DNA from: CAYIBD01 sp964361655
GTDB lineage: Bacteria > Patescibacteriota > Minisyncoccia > Sungbacterales > SURF-37
NCBI GenBank assembly: GCA_964361655.1
Contig: CAYIBD010000003.1
Coordinates: 1 to 37,955 of the forward strand
Direction: 5' to 3'
Length of the DNA stretch: 37,955 nucleotides
Shown: in pieces, positions 1-7,586 of the stretch
Layout of the letters: each line of letters starts with the position of its first letter
Position numbering within the stretch: the stretch's first letter is position 1
The notes under the pieces: generated by a model
What the model was told of the DNA's origin: nothing
What the model saw: the letters and a program-made list of their open reading frames with translations, nothing else
Databases searched by the model: none
Translations under genes and position numbers: made by a program

Positions 1-59
1 ACAATTATCCCTAATTACCGCATCCGAGTGTTGCACTTGAGGGGTTACGGTGGGCTCAC

Positions 60-88
60 TTGATTTTCCAAAACGTAGAACATATATC
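60..88 (+). promoter_or_regulatory. Putative promoter of tig-clpP
   Basis: A -35-like TTGATT (60-65) and a -10-like TATATC (83-88) are separated by 17 bp. Transcription would begin near 95, just before the ATG at 101, so the tig transcript would have almost no leader. This supports 101 rather than 50 as the tig start. Confidence 0.5.
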
Positions 89-100
89 ATCTCCAGTCAA

Positions 101-1411
101 ATGCCATACACGATAGATAGAGGCGATGCTACTCAAATCACCATCACCGCCCGCGTGCCCTACGCCGAACTCAAGCCGCTCCTGCCCAAGGCCGCGGCTA
201 AGATTTCCGAAGAAACCGAGATTGAGGGCTTTCGCAAAGGGCATGCACCCTATGAAGTGGTGAGGCAAAAGACCGGCGAGTTTAAGATTTTCGAAGAAGC
301 GGCGCGGAAATACATTGCGGATAACTTCGAGAAGCTCTTGGCCGAGGTGGAGGAACGGGAGTTCAAGGGTAAGAGCTTCGAGCCCATTGGCGAGCCGCAG
401 GTGGCGATTACGAAGTTGGCGCCGGGAGAAGAGCTCGAATACAAAATCACACTCCCGCTCCTGCCATTGATAGAGCTGCCCGACTATAGGGCCATTGCCA
501 AACGCGTGCTCGCCACCAAGAAGGTGGAGGAGGTAACGGAGAAAGAAGTTCAGTCATCGCTTGACTGGCTCCGCGAATCACGGACTAAGTTCGTAACCGT
601 GAACCGCGGTGCACGGCTTGGCGATCGCGTCGAGATTGATTTCTCAACCAGCCACGGCGGTGCTGTCATCGAAGGCGGCGAATCGAAAAACCACCCCTTC
701 ACGCTGGGGAAAGGACGGTTCCTGCCCGGTTTTGAAGACGAGCTCGTCGGCATGAAAGCCGGTGAGGAGAAGGCCTTTACGCTCGCCGTACCCCCGGATT
801 ATCGCGAAAAGAGTTTCGCCGGTAAAACATTGGACTTCCGAGCAACGATGAAGCTCGTCCAGGAGCGGGACATGCCGGCGTGGAATGACGAATTTGCACG
901 ATCCCTCGGAAACTTCCCTTCGGTGGCGGCGGTAGAAAAGAGCGTTCGTGATGGCTTAATCATAGAAAGGGAGGCCAAGGAGCGGGAGCGACTGCGCATG
1001 GCCACGGTTGAGGCCATTGCCGCCGAAACCACGGCCGAGATCCCAGCGCTCCTCGTTCGGCAGGAGCTCGAGAAAATGGGTTCCGAACTCAAAGAGTCGG
1101 TCGAGCCCATGGGCCTTACGTTCTCTGACTACCTTACGCACATCAAGAAGACCGAGGGCGAGCTCGAGCTCGAGTGGCGCCCGGCAGCCGAACGCCGGGT
1201 GAAAATCGCCCTCGTCTTGAGAGCGATCGGTCGGCGCGAAGGAGTTCGCCCGAGCGAGGAAGACATCCAGGCGGCGACGAACCGCGTCATCCGGCACCGC
1301 GGTATACGCAAAGAGGAGTTCGAACGCCTTGACCGCCGGGCGCTCTTCGAGTATGCTCGCGGTATCGCGAGGAACGAGAAGGTATTCGAGCTCCTCGAGC
1401 AGCTTAGGTAA
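101..1411 (+). CDS. tig: Trigger factor (ribosome-associated chaperone and prolyl isomerase)
   Basis: Trigger factor binds the ribosome near the exit tunnel and shields nascent chains. The 436-residue product has the family's three parts. The N-terminal ribosome-binding domain carries the GFRKGHAP signature at residues 43-50. An FKBP-type isomerase domain follows at about residues 150-240 (GDRVEIDF through FTLGKGRFLPGFEDEL and VPPDYREK). A helical C-terminal substrate-binding arm completes it. The length is normal. I place the start at 101 (MPYTIDRG) because the 17 residues upstream do not look like trigger factor and a promoter lies immediately before it. Seven bases separate its stop from clpP, so the two are probably co-transcribed, an order common in bacteria (tig-clpP-clpX). 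No clpX follows here. Confidence 0.96.
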   Translation: MPYTIDRGDATQITITARVPYAELKPLLPKAAAKISEETEIEGFRKGHAPYEVVRQKTGEFKIFEEAARKYIADNFEKLLAEVEEREFKGKSFEPIGEPQVAITKLAPGEELEYKITLPLLPLIELPDYRAIAKRVLATKKVEEVTEKEVQSSLDWLRESRTKFVTVNRGARLGDRVEIDFSTSHGGAVIEGGESKNHPFTLGKGRFLPGFEDELVGMKAGEEKAFTLAVPPDYREKSFAGKTLDFRATMKLVQERDMPAWNDEFARSLGNFPSVAAVEKSVRDGLIIEREAKERERLRMATVEAIAAETTAEIPALLVRQELEKMGSELKESVEPMGLTFSDYLTHIKKTEGELELEWRPAAERRVKIALVLRAIGRREGVRPSEEDIQAATNRVIRHRGIRKEEFERLDRRALFEYARGIARNEKVFELLEQLR

Positions 1412-1418
1412 TACCCCC

Positions 1419-2078
1419 ATGGACGACGACCTCCACGCCCAAATACTCATCCCTACGGTCATCGAAAAGACCCAGCTCGGCGAGCGGGCCTATGACATTT
1501 ATTCGCGCCTGTTAAAGGATCGGATCGTGTTTTTAGGCGGGCCGATCGTAGATCCGGTAGCGAACGTGGTCATTGCCCAGCTCCTGTTTTTGGAGTCGCA
1601 GGACCCGAAGTCGGATATCAAGCTCTACATCAACTCGCCGGGCGGAGCGGTGACCTCGGCCTTAGCCATCTACGATGCCATGTGCTATGTGAAGCCGGAT
1701 GTTTCGACCATCTGCGTTGGCGTGGCCGCTTCGGCCGCGGCGGTGTTACTGGCCGCTGGCGCCAAAGGGAAACGCTACGCCCTCCCGAATGCCGAGGTTC
1801 TCATCCACCAGGTCATGGGCGGCACCGAGGGCCAGGCCGTGGAAATCAAGATCGAAGCCGAACACATCTTAAGAGTGAAAAAGCGGATCAACGAAATCCT
1901 GGCCAAGCACACCGCCCAGCCCTTTGCCAAGATCGAAACCGACACCGACCGCAATTTTTACATGGATGCCGAGGAGGCGCGGAAGTACGGCATCATTGAC
2001 GAGATCATCCGCGGCAAAGCCGGCCGCAACCATTCGAGGAAAGAGGCGGCCAAGGTCCCGGCCCTGGCTATGGCATGA
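1419..2078 (+). CDS. clpP: ClpP protease subunit, atypical active site
   Basis: This is the serine peptidase subunit of the Clp protease, a cytoplasmic tetradecamer fed by AAA+ unfoldases. The 219-residue product has the nucleophile Ser105 in GVAASAA and the catalytic His130 in VLIHQ. The third triad position is odd. The family reads D-T-x-R-D-x-F-(M/L) and the second Asp is catalytic; here the codons read DTDRNFYM, so Asn179 sits where Asp is expected. The rest of the fold is intact (INSPGG at 72-77, AEEARKYGIIDE at 184-195). Start 1419 is chosen because the upstream in-frame extension overlaps tig in another frame and is not ClpP-like. A terminator follows. Confidence 0.95.
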   Translation: MDDDLHAQILIPTVIEKTQLGERAYDIYSRLLKDRIVFLGGPIVDPVANVVIAQLLFLESQDPKSDIKLYINSPGGAVTSALAIYDAMCYVKPDVSTICVGVAASAAAVLLAAGAKGKRYALPNAEVLIHQVMGGTEGQAVEIKIEAEHILRVKKRINEILAKHTAQPFAKIETDTDRNFYMDAEEARKYGIIDEIIRGKAGRNHSRKEAAKVPALAMA

Positions 2079-2111
2079 GAAAAAAGCTAAACCCGGTTGA
2101 TACGACATACG

Positions 2112-2142
2112 AAAACTCCGCCCCCCCGAGGGGCGGAGTTTT
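2112..2142 (+). terminator. Hairpin terminator after clpP, possibly bidirectional
   Basis: A perfect 13-bp inverted repeat (AAAACTCCGCCCC with GGGGCGGAGTTTT) has a 5-nt loop and runs into TTTTATT. It lies between clpP and the convergent gene ending at 2182. The A run on its left side would serve as the T run for the opposite strand. Confidence 0.85.
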
Positions 2143-2181
2143 ATTGCAAGAAAAAGCTCACAAAAGCTCTCTCGATCCGCC

Positions 2182-2706
2182 TCATTCCTGGAGGTATTGG
2201 AGTTCCTGGAGCGCCCACTTGAAATAGGTCACGGCGCGGTTGGCCTCCTCATGGGTCAGCACCTGATCGCTCTCGTGGACAATGCGGTTCCGAATCTTAT
2301 GGGCTTCCCAGACGTTATTCAAGTTCTGGAGCTTCGAAGGATCAAGCCGCTGCAGGCGCTCGCCCATGGTTTCGCCGGGAAGCCCCATCCCCTTTAACAC
2401 CTCGTCGAAAATGGCATCCGCCTGGATGACGGCGAGATTCCAATCCGATGGATTCGGCGCTTCGATTTTGCGTACGACCTCCTGCCATGGCTGCGACGCG
2501 ATGTCTTCGCGGAGCGAAGGGGGCCGTGATGACCACTTGGCAATGGTGCCCGCGTTCAGCTGTCGGAACTTGATCGCAATGACGCCAATGCCGGCAATGG
2601 CGGCCGAGGTGACCACGCCGGCCGCGAGTCGCACCCAAAAGACAAATTCGCCAATCCGGCCCCGGTAGAGAAAGGAGAAAAAGTCGTTGATTTGGTCAGG
2701 AGTCAT
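2182..2706 (-). CDS. Small membrane protein with HEPN-like RNxxxH motif
   Basis: I do not recognise a named family. The 174-residue product has one membrane segment at about residues 23-46 (WVRLAAGVVTSAAIAGIGV) followed by a helical soluble domain. Near the C-terminus it reads HKIRNRIVHES, giving Arg139-x4-His144. That is the R-x4-6-H pattern of HEPN-domain RNases, followed by a long helix (ANRAVTYFKWALQEL). This is a motif match only; many HEPN-like proteins are not nucleases. It is transcribed leftward, convergent with clpP, and is separated from gatA by an AT-rich palindromic spacer. Its role is unknown. Confidence 0.7.
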   Translation of the reverse strand: MTPDQINDFFSFLYRGRIGEFVFWVRLAAGVVTSAAIAGIGVIAIKFRQLNAGTIAKWSSRPPSLREDIASQPWQEVVRKIEAPNPSDWNLAVIQADAIFDEVLKGMGLPGETMGERLQRLDPSKLQNLNNVWEAHKIRNRIVHESDQVLTHEEANRAVTYFKWALQELQYLQE

Positions 2707-2711
2707 AACGC

Positions 2712-2790
2712 GATGCCAATATACGAATGCATGCGAATGATACTAATCGGTTCATTCGTATAGTTCGTATCCATTCGCATATTAGCATCG
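2712..2790. repeat. AT-rich palindromic spacer with repeated CGAAT words
   Basis: The gap between gatA and the membrane-protein gene is much richer in A and T than its neighbours. It is built of repeated CGAAT/ATTCG words in both orientations (for example ATACGAATG against CATTCGTAT). It resembles the spacers at 4259-4337, 4651-4728 and 4810-4838. Confidence 0.6.
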
Positions 2791-2792
2791 AG

Positions 2793-4256
2793 TTACTGAT
2801 GCTGGAATGCGAGAGCTTTTTCTAATGCCCCGGCAAAATCCAGTAAGGCATCCTCCTCAAACCACTTCCCAATGACCTGGAGCCCCACCGGAAGCCGCTT
2901 CCCCCTGCCCTGAGCCGCATCGAAGGGTTCCCGATCTACCCATCCGGCCGGAATCGAGATGGCGGGTACGCCCGCAAGATTCACGGCCACGGTGTAGATG
3001 TCGGCCAGGTACATCTGGAGCGGATCTTCGGTTTTCTCGCCAAACTTGAAGGCCGGCGTTGGCGAAGTCGGCCCAACAATGAAATCGACTGCCTCAAATG
3101 CCTTCACAAAGTCATCACGGATCAGCCGCCGCACCTGCTGGGCTTTCTTGTAGTAGGCCTCGTAGTAGCCGTGCGAGAGGGCATAGGTGCCGAGCATGAT
3201 GCGGCGCTTGGGTTCGGCCCCGAACCCTTCGGCCCGCGATTTCTCATACACGTCAAGGAGATTCTTGGCCTGCGGCGACGAGTAGCCGTAGCGGATGCCG
3301 TCGAAGCGGGCTAGGTTGGCCGAGACCTCGGCCGGCATCACGAGGTAGTACGTTGCCAGAGCGTACTCCGCATGCGGCAGGCTGATGTCTTTGACTTCCG
3401 CGCCGAGGTCGGCACACTTTCGGATCGCGACGCGGATTACATTCTCAACATCAGAGTCCAACCCTTTCCCGAAGTACTCCCGCGGCACACCCACCCGAAT
3501 CGAATCTCTAATCTCTAATCTCGAATCTCTAATTTCTGGCTCCACCGTTGTGGAGTCGAGCGGGTCTTTACCGCGGATGGCTCCGAATAAAATTCTGGCG
3601 TCAGCCACGCTCCGTGCCAGCGGCCCGATCTGATCAAGCGATGAAGCCATTGCAATGAGGCCGGAGCGTGAAACACTGCCATAGGTCGGTTTCAGGCCAA
3701 CCACCCCGCAAAATGACGCCGGCTGCCGTATCGAGCCGCCAGTGTCTGAACCGAGCGCGGCTTGGCACATTCCCGCGGCCACGGCCGCGGCCGAGCCGCC
3801 GGATGAACCGCCCGGCACCCGCGAGTGGTCATGGGGATTTTTCGCCGCCCCAAACGCGGAATTCTCGGTCGAAGACCCCATGGCAAACTCATCCAGGTTG
3901 GTCTTGCCAAGAAACACGGCTCCCGCCTCGCGGAGCTTGGCAACAACCGTGGCATCGTAGGAGGCAATATAGTTTTCGAGAATTTTCGATCCGGCAGTCG
4001 CGCGGCGGCCGATGATCAGGATGTTGTCTTTCACCGCAATTGGCACCCCGGCTAATGATGAATCTGACGAACCGTCAGCAATTTTCTTGTCAGCTGCTCG
4101 CGCCTGGTCTAGGGCGTCTTGGTAGACATCGAGATAGGAATTCAATACTCCATTCTGCTCCTCAATGACTTGGAGGTAGGAACGAGTCAACTCTTCAGCG
4201 GAGAATTCACGCCGCCGTAACCCAACCGAAATTTCAGAAATTGCTCTCGGGAACAT
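2793..4256 (-). CDS. gatA: Glutamyl-tRNA(Gln)/aspartyl-tRNA(Asn) amidotransferase subunit A
   Basis: GatA is the amidase subunit of GatCAB. It releases ammonia from glutamine to convert Glu-tRNA(Gln) or Asp-tRNA(Asn) to the correct aminoacyl-tRNA. The 487-residue product has the amidase signature GGSSGGSAAAVAAGM (149-163). The Lys-cisSer-Ser triad is visible as Lys76, Ser151 and Ser175. A Shine-Dalgarno GAGG lies upstream of the ATG. Two oddities sit inside the gene. A run of ATCTCTA repeats (3500-3536) encodes EIRDSRLEIRDS at residues 241-252. A repeat-like stretch at 2908-2927 encodes PFDAAQGRG near the C-terminus. Both look like insertions tolerated in loops. gatC lies directly upstream; gatB is not in the window. 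Confidence 0.96.
   Translation of the reverse strand: MFPRAISEISVGLRRREFSAEELTRSYLQVIEEQNGVLNSYLDVYQDALDQARAADKKIADGSSDSSLAGVPIAVKDNILIIGRRATAGSKILENYIASYDATVVAKLREAGAVFLGKTNLDEFAMGSSTENSAFGAAKNPHDHSRVPGGSSGGSAAAVAAGMCQAALGSDTGGSIRQPASFCGVVGLKPTYGSVSRSGLIAMASSLDQIGPLARSVADARILFGAIRGKDPLDSTTVEPEIRDSRLEIRDSIRVGVPREYFGKGLDSDVENVIRVAIRKCADLGAEVKDISLPHAEYALATYYLVMPAEVSANLARFDGIRYGYSSPQAKNLLDVYEKSRAEGFGAEPKRRIMLGTYALSHGYYEAYYKKAQQVRRLIRDDFVKAFEAVDFIVGPTSPTPAFKFGEKTEDPLQMYLADIYTVAVNLAGVPAISIPAGWVDREPFDAAQGRGKRLPVGLQVIGKWFEEDALLDFAGALEKALAFQHQ
2908..2927. repeat. Short palindrome-type repeat inside gatA
   Basis: The 20-mer CCCTGAGCCGCATCGAAGGG has inverted ends (CCCT..AGGG) and resembles interspersed repeats of the CCCTGAGC..TCGAAGGG kind often seen in environmental bacterial assemblies. 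It is read in frame as part of PFDAAQGRG in GatA. Confidence 0.55.
3500..3536. repeat. ATCTCTA stutter repeat inside gatA
   Basis: The words AATCTCTAATCTCTAATCTC and CGAATCTCTAAT follow each other within the gatA reading frame and encode the repeated peptide EIRDSRLEIRDS. The word structure resembles the intergenic stutter sequences of this window (for example 33922-33960). Confidence 0.7.
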
Positions 4257-4258
4257 AT

Positions 4259-4337
4259 AACAACCTCATGAAGAGAGAATGAATTCACGAACCGATGCAA
4301 ATGTCACGAATTCGTGAATTAGTGTATGGTTCGTGTA
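4259..4337. repeat. AT-rich inverted-repeat spacer between gatC and gatA
   Basis: The spacer carries AATTCACGAA at about 4280-4289 and its complement TTCGTGAATT about 20 nt later, followed by the words TTAGTGTATGGTTCGTG and TATTAGTG. It is AT-rich compared with both flanking genes and contains no reading frame. Confidence 0.6.
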
Positions 4338-4643
4338 TTAGTGTTCTCTCTCCTCAAACACGGCTTCCACCTCCACGTACCCCTCGCGCTTCCTCGGCGC
4401 CGCTTCCACCAAATCTTGATTCATGCTTCGTGCTTCTTGCTTCCCCGCCTGGTCCTCACGCATGACGTTCACAAGCTCCGTGCCTCCGGCAAGCGGCTCG
4501 ACCGTGGCGGTATCCACCTCGCCGAGCTTGGCTACAAAATCCAAAATGGCCGAGAGCTCTTGCTCGAATTTCTCTTCATCTTCCGGCGTTAACGTTATCC
4601 TTGCCAGACGGGCAATATGTTGAACGTCTTTTCTCGAAATCAT
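4338..4643 (-). CDS. gatC: Glutamyl-tRNA(Gln)/aspartyl-tRNA(Asn) amidotransferase subunit C
   Basis: GatC is the small scaffold subunit that stabilises the GatA-GatB complex. The 101-residue product matches the family in length and pattern. It begins ISRKDVQHIARLARITLTPEDEE and continues with a helix ending ILDFVAKLGEVDT, then the stretch VEPLAGGTELVNVMRED. The C-terminal part (APRKREGYVEVEAVFEERE) corresponds to the family's APxxxxgyfxVPxVxE motif, degenerate at the proline. A clear Shine-Dalgarno AGGAG lies 5 nt before the ATG. gatA follows downstream after an AT-rich spacer, so both are likely on one transcript. Confidence 0.93.
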   Translation of the reverse strand: MISRKDVQHIARLARITLTPEDEEKFEQELSAILDFVAKLGEVDTATVEPLAGGTELVNVMREDQAGKQEARSMNQDLVEAAPRKREGYVEVEAVFEEREH

Positions 4644-4650
4644 TCTCGCT

Positions 4651-4728
4651 CCTACGAATTACGGATGTTCCCGAAGTACGAATTACGAATTCGTAGTTCG
4701 TAATTCGGAACTATTCGTAATTCGTAGG
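4651..4728. repeat. 78-nt AT-rich palindrome upstream of gatC
   Basis: The ends CCTACGAATTACG (4651-4663) and CGTAATTCGTAGG (4716-4728) are perfect 13-bp inverted repeats. The interior repeats the word TACGAATTACGAA and its complement. The element is pure TACGAAT/ATTCGTA wordplay in a GC-rich genome. It could fold into a cruciform in DNA or a long hairpin in RNA. Confidence 0.8.
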
Positions 4729-4834
4729 TGTGAAGCGCGCGATGTGTTCGACCTGCCCCGTAGCGAGCTTGCTCTGCTGCGGGGCGTCTTTTTGGGAAAT
4801 CATAACTTTACGAATCAGTACGAATATACGAATG

Positions 4835-5101
4835 TCAGTGCCATTTGCGATAAACGTTATCATGGTGATCGTAGTCAGCAAATAGAATTGTATCACCACG
4901 GAACTCGTAGACCAAAACAAAAGAACCGACGGATTCTCGTCGGTGGTTTTTCAAGTCGTAACGGAGCGGCTTACCCAATTCGGGATGCTCTAAAACTTTC
5001 TCGATGAGGCGCTCGACCCGCCGGAAGGTGGGTCGGTCTTTCTTCTTCAGTTTCCCGAGAGCACGCGTTACCTCCTTGGAAAATACGGCGCGGTAACGCA
5101 T
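4835..5101 (-). CDS. RelE/ParE-superfamily toxin
   Basis: This looks like the toxin of a type II toxin-antitoxin pair, usually an mRNA interferase that acts on the ribosome. The 88-residue product has the RelE-like order: a basic N-terminal helix (SKEVTRALGKLKKKD), then HPELGKPLRYDLKNHRRESVGSFVLVYEFRGDTILFADYDHHDNVY with the typical beta-strands and a His/Tyr-rich C-terminal strand. The start at 5101 is chosen because GGAG lies a few bases before this ATG; the TTG at 5113 is part of that region. The probable antitoxin gene lies just upstream on the same strand. Confidence 0.8.
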   Translation of the reverse strand: MRYRAVFSKEVTRALGKLKKKDRPTFRRVERLIEKVLEHPELGKPLRYDLKNHRRESVGSFVLVYEFRGDTILFADYDHHDNVYRKWH

Positions 5102-5120
5102 GGCTCGCTCCAAGCAAAAG

Positions 5121-5351
5121 TTAGAGGCCGCGGAAGAACTGCTTTAACTCCTTCCGTGTTCGTACAACCGTAACCCCCTTTCCAGCCCTCATCTCGCGGC
5201 TGATACGCCGGAGCTTCCGCAGGTATTCTGGTCGAACTTCCAAATTGTCTCCTCCGCGGCGAGGGGCAATTATTCTGTATACTACCTGCTCTAGGTGCGC
5301 CTGGCGCTGCTTCAATACGCTGATTTCCTTCCGCAAGGTGGCAGTGGTCAT
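5121..5351 (-). CDS. Probable antitoxin partner of the RelE-type toxin
   Basis: The 76-residue product has no catalytic signature. It starts with a predicted coiled-coil helix (LRKEISVLKQRQAHLEQVVYRI) followed by a basic region (RPEYLRKLRRISREMRAGKG) and ends in a second helix (RTRKELKQFFRGL). It lies 19 bp upstream of the RelE-like toxin on the same strand, the usual antitoxin-toxin order. Its assignment rests on size, charge pattern and position, not on a family signature. Confidence 0.65.
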   Translation of the reverse strand: MTTATLRKEISVLKQRQAHLEQVVYRIIAPRRGGDNLEVRPEYLRKLRRISREMRAGKGVTVVRTRKELKQFFRGL

Positions 5352-5397
5352 AAAATGGACATAGTTATGCTAGCATTTCTGAAGCTGTCCGTACTAT

Positions 5398-5643
5398 TCA
5401 ACGTGCACGCTTCCGGGCATAGAGTCGCAGCGCTTCTTTCAGTGATCCCGCGCGGATCGTTTTACCCTCCCGGGATTCCTGCAGTCCTTCCTCCGCGAGC
5501 TTATCCAGCCGTTCGGCTGCTTTGCCAGTAAGATGGTACGTTGGCACGCTCCGAGTGAGCAGCCGGTGGTACTCTTTGAGTGGGAGGATCACCAAGCCCT
5601 TTGATCGCTCCACTCTGTCTTTGCGAAGCGTAATGGTAGCCAT
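5398..5643 (-). CDS. Orphan antitoxin-like protein
   Basis: The 81-residue product starts like Phd/YefM-type antitoxins (KGLVILPLKEYHRLL) and continues with a basic helical tail (AAERLDKLAEEGLQESREGK, then SLKEALRLYARKRA). No toxin gene lies next to it, so it is either an orphan or regulates the nearby pair. A -10-like TAGGAT lies exactly 6 nt before the ATG (5655-5650 on this strand), indicating a leaderless message. Confidence 0.6.
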   Translation of the reverse strand: MATITLRKDRVERSKGLVILPLKEYHRLLTRSVPTYHLTGKAAERLDKLAEEGLQESREGKTIRAGSLKEALRLYARKRAR

Positions 5644-5709
5644 GGCATGATCCTAACCGTACCTCGACGAGGGAGTCAACCTCTTCTCTTTTGCTTGTGG
5701 TGCGGATGG

Positions 5710-7503
5710 TTATGTTGGTTTCTTCTGCTGCCTATACAGCTTAGCTATCTCTGCCACCGTCGTGGCGTCCTCGGGATTCTTGTCGTCGCGAAAGCGCACC
5801 AGCCGCGGGAAGCGGAGCGAATAGCCGCGGCCGTCTTTCTTCCTGCCGGCAGTGTGCCGGGGCGAGAGTGTGATCTCATCGGCTAGGATTTCCACCACGA
5901 GCGACGGGCGAATCCAGAAGTCGGGTACCACCTCTTTCTCTACCACATAGTCCTTCGGCATGTCTGGAAGCCGGAGCGCGCCGAGACGCTTCCGGGCTTC
6001 GCGAAATTGCTCATCCGATAAACCCGTCCCGAGGCGAGAGATCGAGTAGTAGCGATCGTCGCTCCCGCGAATGCCGAGGAGGAATCCGCCAACGCCAAAC
6101 GCCGTCCGCTTGCCCCGGCCGCGATAGGCGCCCATGACCAGGCAATCAACGGTATCGAGCACCTGGGTCTCGGTCCGCCTGGCTCCACCGCGGAGGCGAG
6201 CGAGCGCCGCGGTCGTGGCTTTGAGCTTGATCCAGTGAAAGCCGCGCTTGCCGGCCTCGTAGGGACCATCAAGATTTTTGACCACCAGCCCTTCCAGTCC
6301 GGCGGAAATGCTCTCTTGGAGTTTATGCTGGATAACCCCAATGTCTCCCGTCTCCTCATGGTCGACAAGTCGAATGGCGCTCTTTCCGGGAATGTTCTCA
6401 AGCACCCGCTCGAGCCGCTTCCTCCGCTCGCGGAAAGGGACCTCGAGAAGGGACTTCCCGTCGAAGTAGAGGATATCAAAAATAAAAATGGAGAGGGGAA
6501 TTTTCTTGGCAAAGGCCTCGATGTCGTACTTTCGCTTTCGCTGGACCGTCTCCTGGAAGGGTAAAAATTTTCCCGTCTTAGGGTTATACCCGATGGTCTC
6601 GCCATCGAGAATGACGCTCCTCGCCCGGAGCGCGCGGGCCGCGGCCACGATCTCCGGGAACATGGCGGTCGTGTTTTCAAGGTTCCTGGAAAAAAGTGCC
6701 ACGCGCTTTTGCCGGCCGCCAGTCCAAACATGAATCTGCGTCCGGAAGCCATCCAGCTTTTGCTCCACCCCGACCTCGGGCCCGGCCTTGGCAATCACCT
6801 CTTCGACGCTTGCCAGGCGCTCGGCTAACGAAGCGCGTATCGGAACGCCCGGCTGGGGCTTGATCTTGGCAAGCCCGTCAAGACCGCGGGTCTTAACGTA
6901 TGTTGCAATCGCACCGATGTCCGCCGTGACGTTATAGGCCTGCTCGATCACCGGTCGCGCCGATTTATCGCCCTTCACCATCACCGAGAACGCATCGAGG
7001 AGCGTGGCCTCGGAGAAGCCGAGCCGCAGCTTCCCCACCGGAATGCGGGTGACAAACTTCGCCGAGCGACCGTCGAGCGAGGCAATGAGCTCGGCCGTTC
7101 GTCGAACCCGCCGCTCCTGGCTGCCCTCACCTGACTCGCCGGCAATTTCAAGCAACCGATCGTACACCGCTCCGACACTGAGCTTCACCCCGCTCCTCCG
7201 ACGTCCGCTCGCGAGGTGCATGGCGACGTTTCCGAGGTCGCCTTTGGCTCGGTAGAGCCGGAGCACCTCATTCGGTGCCTTCCCGTATGCGGCGGCGAGT
7301 ACCTGAACCATGATCTTCTCGGCGATATTGAACTCAACCCCGCGGTACGCCGGCAAGAGCTCGCCCAAGAGGAGGTAACAGGTTTTAGCAATCTCATCGT
7401 GGCCAGACGCCGCGAGGGTACCGGCAAGGAGCGCGGTCATTTCGTTGCGCGAGGAGATCCGCTCAAGTGTTTCCAGGGACCGCGCGAGGTCAGCAAAGCG
7501 CAT
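5710..7503 (-). CDS. lig: ATP-dependent DNA ligase
   Basis: This enzyme seals nicks in duplex DNA by an enzyme-adenylate intermediate. The 597-residue product has an N-terminal DNA-binding domain of the archaeal/large type (residues 1-215). The adenylation motif EQKLDGFR gives nucleophile Lys249. Further nucleotidyltransferase motifs follow: SRNLE, ILDGETIGY, FDILYFDG, EGLVVKN and WIKLKA, and then an OB-fold domain. The length matches archaeal-type DNA ligase I. The start at 7503 (MRFADLARSLETLE) is chosen because the upstream 22 residues lack similarity. It lies downstream of the pilus genes on the same strand, separated by 83 bp. Bacteria normally replicate with NAD-dependent LigA, so this is probably an accessory or repair ligase. 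Confidence 0.95.
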   Translation of the reverse strand: MRFADLARSLETLERISSRNEMTALLAGTLAASGHDEIAKTCYLLLGELLPAYRGVEFNIAEKIMVQVLAAAYGKAPNEVLRLYRAKGDLGNVAMHLASGRRRSGVKLSVGAVYDRLLEIAGESGEGSQERRVRRTAELIASLDGRSAKFVTRIPVGKLRLGFSEATLLDAFSVMVKGDKSARPVIEQAYNVTADIGAIATYVKTRGLDGLAKIKPQPGVPIRASLAERLASVEEVIAKAGPEVGVEQKLDGFRTQIHVWTGGRQKRVALFSRNLENTTAMFPEIVAAARALRARSVILDGETIGYNPKTGKFLPFQETVQRKRKYDIEAFAKKIPLSIFIFDILYFDGKSLLEVPFRERRKRLERVLENIPGKSAIRLVDHEETGDIGVIQHKLQESISAGLEGLVVKNLDGPYEAGKRGFHWIKLKATTAALARLRGGARRTETQVLDTVDCLVMGAYRGRGKRTAFGVGGFLLGIRGSDDRYYSISRLGTGLSDEQFREARKRLGALRLPDMPKDYVVEKEVVPDFWIRPSLVVEILADEITLSPRHTAGRKKDGRGYSLRFPRLVRFRDDKNPEDATTVAEIAKLYRQQKKPT

Positions 7504-7586
7504 AGGTAAGACCGTTTCGGGCCTGATGGCCGCGGTGAGTCCGGATGCCGAACTCCATCCCGAGACCAACGATGGCTCACGTGGCG

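Noticed and set aside
4651..4838. CRISPR array suggested by repeated TACGAAT words
   Set aside because: The words are short, irregularly spaced and in both orientations, with no spacers of uniform length and no cas genes.
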